Part shown: piece by piece, positions 27,371-36,424 of the stretch
Layout: the number at the start of each line of letters is the position of its first letter
How positions within the stretch are numbered: position 1 is the first letter of the stretch
Assembly (NCBI GenBank): GCA_964498065.1
Contig: CAZCFZ010000005.1
Coordinates: 31,719-95,718, forward strand
Reading direction: 5' to 3'
Origin: FEN-1297 sp964498065
GTDB lineage: Bacteria > Bacteroidota > Ignavibacteria > Ignavibacteriales > Ignavibacteriaceae
DNA length: 64,000 nt
Notes under the pieces: generated by a model
What the model was told of the DNA's origin: nothing
Database searches by the model: none
Seen by the model: only the letters and a program-made list of their open reading frames with translations
Translations under genes and position numbers: made by a program

Positions 27371-30300
27371 TAAACGAAAAATATATTATTAAAAAAAAGT
27401 TAGGGCAAGGAAGAAGCAGCGTCTTTCTTTGTGAAGACATTGATATGCCGGAGAAATATATTGCAATAAAAATTCTTCCCGTAAATGCCGATGAATTCGA
27501 AAAAGAAATGTTTAAGAATGAATATTTTACTCTTTTAAGGTTGAACCATCCAAGTATTATTCGTCCTTTTGAATACGGAACAATACAAACGGTTGAAGAT
27601 GAAAAAGAAAAAATTTCGTTAGGAAGCAAGTTCTTTTCACTTGAATACTACGGGGGAACAGAACTTCTTAAGTTTCCTTTAATTAAAGATGAACAGATAT
27701 TAAGAAAAATTGTAGCGCAAATCTGTTCGGTTCTCTATTATTTACATCTCTCAAACTATATATACTATGATTTAAAACCGGAGAACGTTTTAGTTTCATT
27801 AGTAAACGGACAGCCTTTGATAAAAGTAATCGACTTGGGTTTTGCCCAAAACATATTAGATAATAGTGAAAATGTAGTTAGAGGTACTGCCGAATATATT
27901 GCCCCTGAAATATTAAAAAGCGAAAGGCATGATAGCCGGGTTGATTTTTATTCATTGGGAATGGTGCTTTATAGAATTATATATAACGGATTTCCTTTTA
28001 ACACAACTAATGAATTAGATATTTATAAAGCTCAAATTGAAAAGGAATTTGAATTTAATAAAGTAAATTATTCCGAAGAGCTGATTAAAACTATTAAAAA
28101 GCTTCTACAAAAAAATCCATCGGATAGATATAATAACGCACTTGAAATTTTGGAAGACTTAAATGTGCCGATTGATGATAATCTTTCAAAAGATTGGCTG
28201 CCGGCAAATATTTTTTCTAACAGAAAGGATTCACTTACTATATTAAAAACTTACATATCGGATGATTCAAGCAGCGAAGTCTTTTCTATTAGAGGTTCGG
28301 AAGGTGCCGGGAAAACATCTCTTGCTTACGAATTATATTCCAATTACGAAAACGCGGTTTTTATCAGCAACAATACGTCATTGACAGGCATCAAATTTAT
28401 CCGTTTTTCCATTAACAAAATTATATTCAACGATTTTATTTTTTCAAAATTAAATCCGGGGCTTTTCAAAAGTCTAAGCGATACATTTAATAATCCAACC
28501 GACTTGGTAAACAAATTGAAATCCTTTTTTAGTCAATTATCAACAACTTGCAGTTTTATCATAATTTTTGATGCGTTCAACAGCTATGATGATTATACTA
28601 TTGAGATATGGAAAAATATTATACCTATTCTTCAAGTTAACAAGATAAAAGTTATATTAACGGAAAACAGCGACAAACACTTTATTGCTAATTTTATTCA
28701 TAACCTAAGAGAAGTAAATCTTACTCCTTTCACCGAAGCACATTTGTCGGAATATTTGGAAAAAAGATTTCCTCCGTTTTTCCCTAAAAACGAACTAAAG
28801 CGTCTTATCCTGTCATATGCCGATTTATTGCCGGGGAATATTGAAAGTTTTATAAGAGATATAATATTCTTAAAAATTCTCACATTTACCCCAAGGGGAA
28901 TTGAGATTATTCAAGATAATAGAACCGATTCGATATTAAAAAGTTCTCATGATGAAATATACAATCTGCGCTTTACCGAGCTTTCCGAAAAGGAAAAATT
29001 AATTTCTCAATTTACTTCGGCATTCGAAATAACCGTTAATCCGAACGTTATTTTAAAATATTTTGATTTATCAACTGAAGAATTGTTATTGCATTTTTCC
29101 AGACTGGAACAAAAAAATATTATCCAGCATGTACAAACAAATTCAAATCCGAATTTTGTTTCCGAAGGATTAAAAAGATTTATTTATTCGACTATAAAAG
29201 ATAGAGGCGCTTTTCATTCTTCAATTTCACAGTTTCTATATGCAAATTTCCCGGACTTTGGAAGCTTAGAACTTGCCAGACAATTTGAATTATCCGGGAA
29301 TTATGATGTCAGCTACGAAATTTTAGATAAAGAAATAAAACGGGCGGATGATGTTTCCGCATATTCTTATGAAAAGAATATTCTGGAACGTCTCATCAAG
29401 TTTCCTTTAAGTACAAAGACAAAGTCGGATATAAAAATAAAACTGGCATATATATATTTTAAATTGAGCCAGTACCAATCTTCAATTAATTTAATTGACT
29501 TAATATTTAAAGAAACAAAAGATTTAAAATCGGATAATAATTTATTATTCCTAAAGGCCAGATGTTTTATCGGATTAACGGAATTTGGCGAGGGTAAAAA
29601 TATAATTGAATCTTTACTGCCTAAAGTTAAGGATAATAAGAAAAAACAAATAATAATGCTCGAACTTGCAACTGTAGAATTTAATCTCAATCAATATGAT
29701 AAGGCTAAATCGATATGTGAAATCATTATTGAGGATAAATCTTCAGGATTAGAAGAAAAAGGGCAATCTTATGAAATGTTAGGTCTAATCTCAGTTCACA
29801 AAAACAACAATCTTGAAAACGCTTTGGATTATTTTAAAAAGGCTGGTATTATATATGAAAAATCTGGCTTAAATCTTCAATATGCTCAAATTTTAATGAA
29901 CATTGGGATAACATATAACATCCAGGGAAATCCTAAACAGGCGAACTCTTATTGGGATAAATCATTAGACATCAATCGCTCAATCGGGAATATAGAGCAA
30001 GAAGCAAAATTGCTTATGAATTATGGTATGTACTATTTTGATATATTGAACTTTGATAAATCAATAAAATTTTATGAAAAAGCGCTTTCAATCTTTAATA
30101 GTTTAGGTAATAAGAAGGGTTATGGCCTGCTTCTTATTAATTTGAGCGAGATATATATTTTAACTTGCGAATACCAGAAAGCATTTGATTATCTTAATAA
30201 TGCGGTAAATACTTTTAAACAATTGAAAAATTTAGAAGAAGAATTAGGGACTCTTTTTTTATTAGGAAAATTAAATTTTACTGTTGGGGATTTTGAGAAT

Positions 30301-30924
30301 TTAAATATTACAGTCGAAAAATTTAAAGTTTATACAGAAAATAATGAACTATCTGAAAAATATAAGAACTATTATAAATTACTTATTATATTAAATCGCA
30401 TAAATAATGAATTTAATCAAGAATTCGTTAAATCTTTGAATTTATTAAGACAATTTTACTTACAAGAAAAAAATGAATATGATTATTATTTTTGTACTAT
30501 TTTGCTTATAAAAAATTTGATTAAAAAAAGTAAGCTGGGTGAGGCTTATAATATTTTAATTTCTGATGAATTAATTAAGATATGTAATGATAATTTAATT
30601 TTCGATGCTGAAAGAAATTATATGGTTGGTATAGTAATTAATTTAGATACTTCTTTAGACTCAAAATCTCATATTGATTATTTTAATTTTGCTTATGAAA
30701 AAATTTCTGATTCTTTTATAACCGAACTTACCTGGAAAGTTTTATATGCATTAACAAATGTATATTATAAAAGAGGCAATATTACAAAAGCATCCGGGTT
30801 TGGTAAATACGCTGCATCTCTACTCAATTTTATTGCTGAAAATATTAAAGATAATAGACTAAGGAATATTTATTTAAAAGAAGAGGAGAGAAGAGAAGCG
30901 ATGGAAAAATTAAATTCTCTATAA
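27367..30924 (+). CDS. Ser/Thr-kinase-like protein with ATPase and TPR domains
   Basis: 1185 residues without signal peptide, so cytoplasmic. Residues 1-270 are a protein kinase domain: glycine loop GQGRSS (14-19), VAIK-type lysine K35, catalytic loop YYDLKPEN with D135 (the usual HRD is YYD), DLG with D156, and APE at 179-181. A STAND/AAA-like ATPase follows with P-loop GSEGAGKTS (310-318). The C-terminal half (about 640-1170) is TPR repeats with pattern A..Y..A. This is the PknK-like architecture of bacterial regulators. It overlaps the importer permease by 4 bases, and a sigma-54 activator starts 14 bases after it. I infer it controls that activator, perhaps in response to imported peptide. 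Confidence 0.88.
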   Translation: MINEKYIIKKKLGQGRSSVFLCEDIDMPEKYIAIKILPVNADEFEKEMFKNEYFTLLRLNHPSIIRPFEYGTIQTVEDEKEKISLGSKFFSLEYYGGTELLKFPLIKDEQILRKIVAQICSVLYYLHLSNYIYYDLKPENVLVSLVNGQPLIKVIDLGFAQNILDNSENVVRGTAEYIAPEILKSERHDSRVDFYSLGMVLYRIIYNGFPFNTTNELDIYKAQIEKEFEFNKVNYSEELIKTIKKLLQKNPSDRYNNALEILEDLNVPIDDNLSKDWLPANIFSNRKDSLTILKTYISDDSSSEVFSIRGSEGAGKTSLAYELYSNYENAVFISNNTSLTGIKFIRFSINKIIFNDFIFSKLNPGLFKSLSDTFNNPTDLVNKLKSFFSQLSTTCSFIIIFDAFNSYDDYTIEIWKNIIPILQVNKIKVILTENSDKHFIANFIHNLREVNLTPFTEAHLSEYLEKRFPPFFPKNELKRLILSYADLLPGNIESFIRDIIFLKILTFTPRGIEIIQDNRTDSILKSSHDEIYNLRFTELSEKEKLISQFTSAFEITVNPNVILKYFDLSTEELLLHFSRLEQKNIIQHVQTNSNPNFVSEGLKRFIYSTIKDRGAFHSSISQFLYANFPDFGSLELARQFELSGNYDVSYEILDKEIKRADDVSAYSYEKNILERLIKFPLSTKTKSDIKIKLAYIYFKLSQYQSSINLIDLIFKETKDLKSDNNLLFLKARCFIGLTEFGEGKNIIESLLPKVKDNKKKQIIMLELATVEFNLNQYDKAKSICEIIIEDKSSGLEEKGQSYEMLGLISVHKNNNLENALDYFKKAGIIYEKSGLNLQYAQILMNIGITYNIQGNPKQANSYWDKSLDINRSIGNIEQEAKLLMNYGMYYFDILNFDKSIKFYEKALSIFNSLGNKKGYGLLLINLSEIYILTCEYQKAFDYLNNAVNTFKQLKNLEEELGTLFLLGKLNFTVGDFENLNITVEKFKVYTENNELSEKYKNYYKLLIILNRINNEFNQEFVKSLNLLRQFYLQEKNEYDYYFCTILLIKNLIKKSKLGEAYNILISDELIKICNDNLIFDAERNYMVGIVINLDTSLDSKSHIDYFNFAYEKISDSFITELTWKVLYALTNVYYKRGNITKASGFGKYAASLLNFIAENIKDNRLRNIYLKEEERREAMEKLNSL

Positions 30925-30938
30925 CTTTAATTTGTATA

Positions 30939-32327
30939 ATGAGCAAATACTTTGCAAAAATAAAAGTTTATTCGGATATTGAGGACGTGTCTTCTATAGA
31001 TTCAGCATTAAAACAACTCGAATTAAAGGACCTTCCAATTATTCCTATATTCTCAAAAAGATTTTCAATTGAGCCGAATGTTATAATAATATTGCAGGTA
31101 AATGATATAGAATCAAATTTATTAAATAAAATTATTAAGGTTAAAAATAACGTAAAAAACAAAATTTTATTTGTTATACCAAATAATAATGCATTACTAG
31201 TAAGTTCAATTGCCAAGTTGGGATTTATAGATATTTTTGTTTTCCCGTATGAATTATACAAGTTTATTTCTTATTTGGAAGAAGTTGTTGTTAATAATGC
31301 TTTTTTAACATCGACATTATCAACCAGGGATTTTGCGGAGAATCTTGACGAGTTTAGTTCAATAATGGGGCAATCAAAAAATCTATTGAAAGTTATAAAT
31401 CTTGCCAAGAAAATATCCGAAAGAAAAGATATGAATGTCCTTATAAGGGGAGAAACAGGTACAGGAAAAGGTTTATTGGCCCGCGCTATCCATAATAACA
31501 GCAGAGAATCAAGAGGGCCTTTTGTAGATATTGTCTGTTCTTCCATACCGGAAAATTTACTGGAATCGGAACTATTTGGCCATGAAGCAGGAGCATTTAC
31601 TAATGCAAAGACTAAAAAACCGGGCTTATTCGAACTTGCAGAAGAAGGCACCCTATTTCTCGATGAAATTGGTGATCTAAGTTTGAATATTCAGAAAAAA
31701 CTGTTAAGAACCATTGAGAAAAAAATAATTCGGCGATTAGGCGGAATATATGATATCCCTATCAATAATAGACTTATTTCTGCCACAAATATGAATTTAG
31801 AGTCTTTAATTGAAAAAAACATCTTTAGAAGAGATCTTTATCATCGATTAAATGTAGTTTCCCTTGAACTTCCTCCTTTAAGGGAGCGTGAAGGTGATGC
31901 AATTATATTGGCAGAACATTTTATAAATGAATATAGCAAACAATTTAATAAAGTAATTAAGAAAATCGATCTGGAAACTATTGATTTTATATCTCAATAT
32001 CCCTGGCCGGGTAATGTAAGAGAATTGAAAAATTCAATTGAAAGAGCCGTATTATTAACCAATGATTCAATTATAAGATTAAAAGACTTTTCTAATTTGA
32101 TCAATACTAAACAACGACCTTCATTAGAAGGCGGCGAAAAAATTATTAATTTTCCGCAATATATAAATGTTGATTTAAATTATACGAATACAACCATAAA
32201 AAAATTAAATAAAATTTATGCAAAACAGGTGCTTGATAAAGTAAGAGGGAATAAATCAAAAACTGCAAGAATATTAGGAATATCCCGTCCCAAACTTGAT
32301 TCACTTTTAAATAATTCGGATAAATAA
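30939..32327 (+). CDS. Sigma-54-dependent transcriptional activator with degenerate receiver
   Basis: 462 residues. The N-terminal 120 look like a receiver fold but lack the phospho-acceptor aspartate and the usual lysine (VFPYELY replaces the KP motif), so control by a classical histidine kinase is doubtful. The AAA+ core has Walker A GETGTGKG (171-178), a loop GAFTNA (218-223) where GAFTGA is usual, Walker B LFLDEI (239-244) and the arginine-finger region LISATN...FRRDLYHRLNV. The C-terminal 40 residues form a Fis-type helix-turn-helix (NKSKTARILGISRPKLDSLL). It directly follows the kinase gene and lies 220 bases upstream of a sigma-54 promoter, a likely target. Confidence 0.93.
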   Translation: MSKYFAKIKVYSDIEDVSSIDSALKQLELKDLPIIPIFSKRFSIEPNVIIILQVNDIESNLLNKIIKVKNNVKNKILFVIPNNNALLVSSIAKLGFIDIFVFPYELYKFISYLEEVVVNNAFLTSTLSTRDFAENLDEFSSIMGQSKNLLKVINLAKKISERKDMNVLIRGETGTGKGLLARAIHNNSRESRGPFVDIVCSSIPENLLESELFGHEAGAFTNAKTKKPGLFELAEEGTLFLDEIGDLSLNIQKKLLRTIEKKIIRRLGGIYDIPINNRLISATNMNLESLIEKNIFRRDLYHRLNVVSLELPPLREREGDAIILAEHFINEYSKQFNKVIKKIDLETIDFISQYPWPGNVRELKNSIERAVLLTNDSIIRLKDFSNLINTKQRPSLEGGEKIINFPQYINVDLNYTNTTIKKLNKIYAKQVLDKVRGNKSKTARILGISRPKLDSLLNNSDK

Positions 32328-32412
32328 TTTTGAATTTCAAATATTATGTATAAATTAATCAAAAGTAAAAATGAAAATTTCTTTCTATAAAGCTAAATAT
32401 TCTTAAAATAGG

Positions 32413-32433
32413 CTAATTTCAAAGTTTCATTAG
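32413..32433 (+). promoter_or_regulatory. Candidate activator-binding inverted repeat
   Basis: CTAAT-N11-ATTAG (32413-32417 and 32429-32433) lies about 115 bases upstream of the -24 element, in the usual range for an enhancer site of a sigma-54 activator. Short AT-rich dyads occur by chance, so this is weak. Confidence 0.25.
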
Positions 32434-32547
32434 AAAACTGTAATTTTTATTTACAAAACAACTAATTTTCCCGATAGAAATCAGTAATTATTACTTGCTT
32501 TCAGTTCAATTACCCTCAAAACAAAAAAAATCAAATCATCACCTTGA

Positions 32548-32563
32548 TGGCATAAACATTGCC
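32548..32563 (+). promoter_or_regulatory. Sigma-54 (-24/-12) promoter of the repeat-polypeptide gene
   Basis: TGGCATAAACATTGCC: the -24 GG (32549-32550) and -12 GC (32561-32562) are 12 bases apart, as in the TGGCAC-N5-TTGCA consensus, with 9 of 11 conserved positions matching. It lies about 60 bases upstream of the ATG at 32622. Confidence 0.8.
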
Positions 32564-32621
32564 CTTATAACCCTGCTTAAAACTATAAATATCTATTTTA
32601 AATAAGGTGCGAGGGAGAACA

Positions 32622-33116
32622 ATGCAGAAAACTATTTTCACTATGATCCTCTGCGGGTTATTTTTTGTTGCCGCTTATGCTGAGGGTAATCAAAAAAATA
32701 ACAAAGTAGAGGAAGCCCATCGCTTCCGCGCTCAAGTCACCAATACCTCTTTACAGGTTAGTCAAGCAACTATTAATAAGGTATCTGCTCAAAAAGTCTT
32801 TCTGCCGATCCTTGTTAATAATTCATCTGCTCAATTAGATGAACTCGGCGGTCGTTATGGCTGGTCTAAGTCTAATTCTCAATTAGATGAACTCGGCGGT
32901 CGTTATGGCTGGTCNNNNNNNNNNNNNNNNNNNNNNNNNNNNNNNNNNNNNNNNNNNNNNNNNNNNNNNNNNNNNNNNNNNNNNNNNNNNNNNNNNNNNN
33001 NNNNNNNNNNNNNNAAGTCTAATTCTCAATTAGATGAACTCGGCGGTCGTTATGGCTGGTCTAAGTCTAATTCACAATTAGACGAACTTGGTAGCCGTTA
33101 TGGATGGGCAAAGTAA
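32622..33116 (+). CDS. Secreted polypeptide of 16-residue tandem repeats, interrupted by assembly gap
   Basis: The ATG at 32622 has a strong GAGGGAG ribosome site 5 bases before it; a GTG 15 bases earlier is in frame but overlaps that site. Residues 1-20 are a signal peptide (MQKTIFTMILCGLFFVAAYA). A leader of about 45 residues follows (EGNQKNNKVEEAHRFRAQ...FLPILV), then copies of SKSNSQLDELGGRYGW. Two copies precede and two follow the run of Ns. The first differs (NNSSA start) and the last differs slightly (GSRYGW and AK end). The true copy number is unknown. A sigma-54 promoter and a terminator make it a single-gene transcript. It is not a known family to me. Options are a surface fibre/matrix protein, a substrate of the neighbouring peptidase, or a precursor of released peptides. 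Confidence 0.85.
   Translation: MQKTIFTMILCGLFFVAAYAEGNQKNNKVEEAHRFRAQVTNTSLQVSQATINKVSAQKVFLPILVNNSSAQLDELGGRYGWSKSNSQLDELGGRYGWXXXXXXXXXXXXXXXXXXXXXXXXXXXXXXXXXXKSNSQLDELGGRYGWSKSNSQLDELGSRYGWAK
32817..33107 (+). repeat. 48-bp tandem repeat array (copy number unknown)
   Basis: 48-base units at 32817-32864 and 32865-32912, then after the gap 33015-33059 (partial unit) and 33060-33107. The inner units are base-identical over CAATTAGATGAACTCGGCGG and the following bases; the last unit has several changes (for example GACGAACTTGG). Identity of inner units with drift at the ends is the usual mark of recombination or slippage. Confidence 0.95.
32915..33014. other. 100-N assembly gap inside the repeat array
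   Basis: Exactly 100 N, the conventional filler for a gap of unknown length. Sequence resumes at the unit position expected after one missing base, so the true gap should be 1 + 48k bases. The assembler clearly stopped because the units are identical. Confidence 0.98.
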
Positions 33117-33172
33117 AATTATTTGATGAGAAATAAATCTCAATTTAATTTTACTTAAATGTTTAGTATTTT

Positions 33173-33205
33173 AAGGCCTTCAATAAAAACATTGAAGGCT
33201 TTTTT
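33173..33205 (+). terminator. Rho-independent terminator after the repeat-polypeptide gene
   Basis: GCCTTCAAT (33176-33184) pairs perfectly with ATTGAAGGC (33191-33199) around AAAAAC, followed by six T. It separates the repeat gene from the peptidase gene 20 bases later. Confidence 0.85.
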
Positions 33206-33225
33206 AATTTAATCCCTGCATACTA

Positions 33226-36222
33226 GTGAATAATCTTCAAAATACTTATACATTAAAAAAAGTAAGTATGTTTTTTCTCCTTCTTTTTTCTATTTTTTTT
33301 GCACAATCTTCTATTTTAAACGCACAGAATCAATGGCTTGAAAAAGACAGTGAGCACTTTAGAGTAATTTATAGACCCCCGCAAGCCTTTCTTGTACCGC
33401 ACGTAATTACTTCCGCTGAAACAGCTTTAAAAACATTAATGAAACTTTTCGATTATAAACCTTCCGAAAAAATTGTAATTGCACTTTTTGATATTAATGA
33501 TTATGGCTCTGCTTCTACTACATCTGTTCCGGAAAATATTATTCGTTTAGATGTTGAACCATTTGAACACGAATATGAAAACATTCCTTTTAACGAAAGA
33601 TTTCAATGGGTTCTTAGCCACGAATTAGTTCATGTTGTTGTAGATGACCATCCTTCGGATATCGAAGCGGCAGCAAGAACTTTATTTTCAAAAGTAGAGC
33701 CTGAAAAAGAACAGCCGCTTTCTGTTTTCTATAGTTTATTAACTAATTTTAATAGATATACTCCGAGGTGGCACCAGGAAGGAATTGCAGTTTTTCTAGA
33801 AACATGGTTAAGTGGAGGATTTGGCCGAGTTCTCGGAAACTTTGACGAAATGTTTTTCAGAAGTATGGTTTTGGAATCAGTAAAATTTCCTTCATACGTT
33901 GAACTTGATGCTACTACCAGCCAAACAAATTTTTTACTTGGTATGCTGTACTACCTTTACGGAGCTAGATTTTGTGCTTACTTATCTTTAAAGTATGGAC
34001 CAAATAAACTTATAGATTGGTTTAAAGAAAAACCGGGGGATTTTTATGAAGGTTTTATTGTAAAATTCAAAAAAGTTTTCGGTATTGACTTAGATCAGGC
34101 GTGGGATGAATTCATTCAATACGAAAAATTTTTCCAAACCCAAAATATTAAAAGACTTGAATCCTCCAGGTTAACTCCTATATTACACCTCACAAACAAA
34201 CCAATAGGATGGGTTACCGAACCTCATTTCGATCCCTCAGATAATTCAATCATTTACGGTTTTGATGCCCCGAATCATTTAGCGCAAATTAGTAAGCTTT
34301 ATTTATCTGACCTTACATCCGACAAACTTGGAACTCTTCCTACTCCTAGTTTGGTAAAAGTTGCTTCAACTGCTTTTGATAAAAAAATTAAATTCTTCTT
34401 TTATACAACAAAGAATAATGAACTTTACCGGGACATTTGGGTTCTAAATACGGAAAATAAAAAAACAAGATTACTTTTTCCCAATTGCCGAATAGGAGAT
34501 TTAACAGTTTCACCTGAAACGCATAATTTATGGGGCGTTCTTCATTCGGATGCCGAAACATCTTTAATGGTTTCTCCATTTCCGTATAAAATACTTGTCC
34601 CCTTTATAAAATTTAATGTGGGTGATGAGCTTTATGATCTTTCAATCAGCCCGTCGGGCAGATATTTAGCGGCTGTTTTACATAGAGATAATGGTCAGCA
34701 GTCGATAATAATAGTCAATAGTGACAGCCTTAAAAACGGATCTGAATTTAAATACATTACCGTCACAGATCAGGGATCACCGGAAAGTCCATCATGGAGC
34801 CCCGACGGTAAGTATTTATATTGGAATGCATATGTGAATGGGGTTTCGAATATTTATAGACAAAACCTTGAGACATCCGATACTGAACCTATAAGTAATG
34901 TTTTAACTGGATTGTTTAAACCGGTTTACATAAGCAAAGACTCCTTATTTGCTTTTGAATTTACTGCTAAAGGCTTTAGGCCTGTTCTTATACCGAATAA
35001 AACTGCGGGACATTTATATGCTATAAAATATTTAGGAGAAAAAATTGCAGAAAAAGACCCGGAAGTTACCAAATGGGCATTAAAGCCGAATCCAATTAAA
35101 ATTACAGATACAACGAAGGTGAGAAATTTTCATAATTATAACTCATTGGGAAGTTTGAAAATACTTACTTTTATCCCTGTAATAACCGGTTTCCAGGATC
35201 AAAAGGTATTTGGATTTTTCACACATATTTCAGACCCGCTAATTATAAATGATTTAAGCATAGAATTCGGCGTCGCTCCGACCCAATTTAGTAAGGGATT
35301 GCCAAGATATCATCTTCGGGCCAAATATGAATACAAGAAAAAATTTTCATTAGGATTTAACTATAACGCTCCTGATTTTTATGATCTATTCAATGATAGA
35401 AAATCCGGTATGGTGGGCATGAAATATTCATTAGGATACACAAATTATTGGGTATATGATAATCCGTTAAAAGTAATGCAAACTACTTCTATTGATTATT
35501 ATTCCGGGATTGAATTCTTAAATGACAACATTGTAAAAGTTTCTCAGCCTGATTTCGGAGTTGCTCAAACAACAATAAACTCCAAAGACCTAAGACGCAG
35601 TATCGGAAGCGTTGATTTTGAACACGGAAATGAATTTAACGCGACTTTGATGGGCTTTGGAACTCAAACTCCTAAATTGCTTGCTGCGGGCCAGATTTAC
35701 GGAGAGTGGGATAATTATTCTACCTGGTTATGGCCACATAATATTTTTCATTTTAAGTTAGCTTCCGGTATTGCCGTCGGAACAGATAATTTAGTTCAAG
35801 CACAGTTTTACTTTGGGGGTTTCGGCAATCGAAATGTTGAAGATGAAAAAGTAGATCAATATAGAAAAGTATTTAGGTTTCCGGGAATTCCCATATACAG
35901 CTTAAATGCAGACAAATTTTTAAAAATAATGATTGAAAATGAATTACCGCCGCTTCGGTTTAGTGATTTTTCAATTGGTCAGCATTATATAAGTCATGCA
36001 AGCTTATCATTTTATTCACAGGCGTTAGCGATAAAATCTCCGGGGCTGGAAAAATGGGTTGATGCGGGAGCTCAAATAAATCTAGTATTCAAACATTGGT
36101 TTAATTTGGAATCTACTTTATCAGCCGGTATCGGCAGGGCCTGGTATTCTAAAGACAATACATGGCATTCTTTTGGAAATAAATGGGAATGGTTCTTATC
36201 CTATAAGCTGCTGCGGAACTAA
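33226..36222 (+). CDS. Secreted zinc peptidase fused to beta-propeller and C-terminal beta-rich region
   Basis: 998 residues. The start is GTG at 33226, giving a signal peptide with basic residues (TLKKVSMFFLLLFSIFFAQS). Residues of about 35-320 are a peptidase-MA-type gluzincin: HELVH (H132, E133, H136) and the third ligand E185 in RWHQEGIAVFLETW, with the family's 'H..E' block of a transmembrane-anchored M1-like fold. Residues of about 330-600 form TolB/WD40-like blades (SPSGRYLAAVLHRDNGQQS, SPSWSPDGKYLYWNAY). The last 330 residues are beta-rich (GLPRYHLRAKYEYKKKFSLG) and may form a beta-barrel ending SYKLLRN. It follows the repeat gene after a terminator. The proximity suggests the repeat polypeptide is a substrate or partner, which is inference only. 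Confidence 0.85.
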   Translation: MNNLQNTYTLKKVSMFFLLLFSIFFAQSSILNAQNQWLEKDSEHFRVIYRPPQAFLVPHVITSAETALKTLMKLFDYKPSEKIVIALFDINDYGSASTTSVPENIIRLDVEPFEHEYENIPFNERFQWVLSHELVHVVVDDHPSDIEAAARTLFSKVEPEKEQPLSVFYSLLTNFNRYTPRWHQEGIAVFLETWLSGGFGRVLGNFDEMFFRSMVLESVKFPSYVELDATTSQTNFLLGMLYYLYGARFCAYLSLKYGPNKLIDWFKEKPGDFYEGFIVKFKKVFGIDLDQAWDEFIQYEKFFQTQNIKRLESSRLTPILHLTNKPIGWVTEPHFDPSDNSIIYGFDAPNHLAQISKLYLSDLTSDKLGTLPTPSLVKVASTAFDKKIKFFFYTTKNNELYRDIWVLNTENKKTRLLFPNCRIGDLTVSPETHNLWGVLHSDAETSLMVSPFPYKILVPFIKFNVGDELYDLSISPSGRYLAAVLHRDNGQQSIIIVNSDSLKNGSEFKYITVTDQGSPESPSWSPDGKYLYWNAYVNGVSNIYRQNLETSDTEPISNVLTGLFKPVYISKDSLFAFEFTAKGFRPVLIPNKTAGHLYAIKYLGEKIAEKDPEVTKWALKPNPIKITDTTKVRNFHNYNSLGSLKILTFIPVITGFQDQKVFGFFTHISDPLIINDLSIEFGVAPTQFSKGLPRYHLRAKYEYKKKFSLGFNYNAPDFYDLFNDRKSGMVGMKYSLGYTNYWVYDNPLKVMQTTSIDYYSGIEFLNDNIVKVSQPDFGVAQTTINSKDLRRSIGSVDFEHGNEFNATLMGFGTQTPKLLAAGQIYGEWDNYSTWLWPHNIFHFKLASGIAVGTDNLVQAQFYFGGFGNRNVEDEKVDQYRKVFRFPGIPIYSLNADKFLKIMIENELPPLRFSDFSIGQHYISHASLSFYSQALAIKSPGLEKWVDAGAQINLVFKHWFNLESTLSAGIGRAWYSKDNTWHSFGNKWEWFLSYKLLRN

Positions 36223-36424
36223 ACATAATAAACCTATTTAACTATCCTGAAATTATTACTACTAATTAATAAACGTATTTTTATTTATTTTGTAAATAAA
36301 TAAATCATTATATTTGTTATAACTGTAAATAAAAATATCCTCGGAATATTTTTAAGTTAATTTTATTAGGCATTTCTCCCCGTTTATAATATTATTTTGA
36401 AAATTTATGAATTAGGTTTTAATT

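Noticed and set aside
32915..33014. Run of 100 N read as a real 33-residue spacer
   Set aside because: Filler of conventional length inside an identical tandem repeat; it is an assembly gap.
32817..33107. Curli-type (curlin) repeats
   Set aside because: The spacing of S, Q, G and N does not follow S-x5-QxGxGNxAxxxQ.
32817..33107. CRISPR array
   Set aside because: Direct 48-base units abut with no spacers and are translated in frame.
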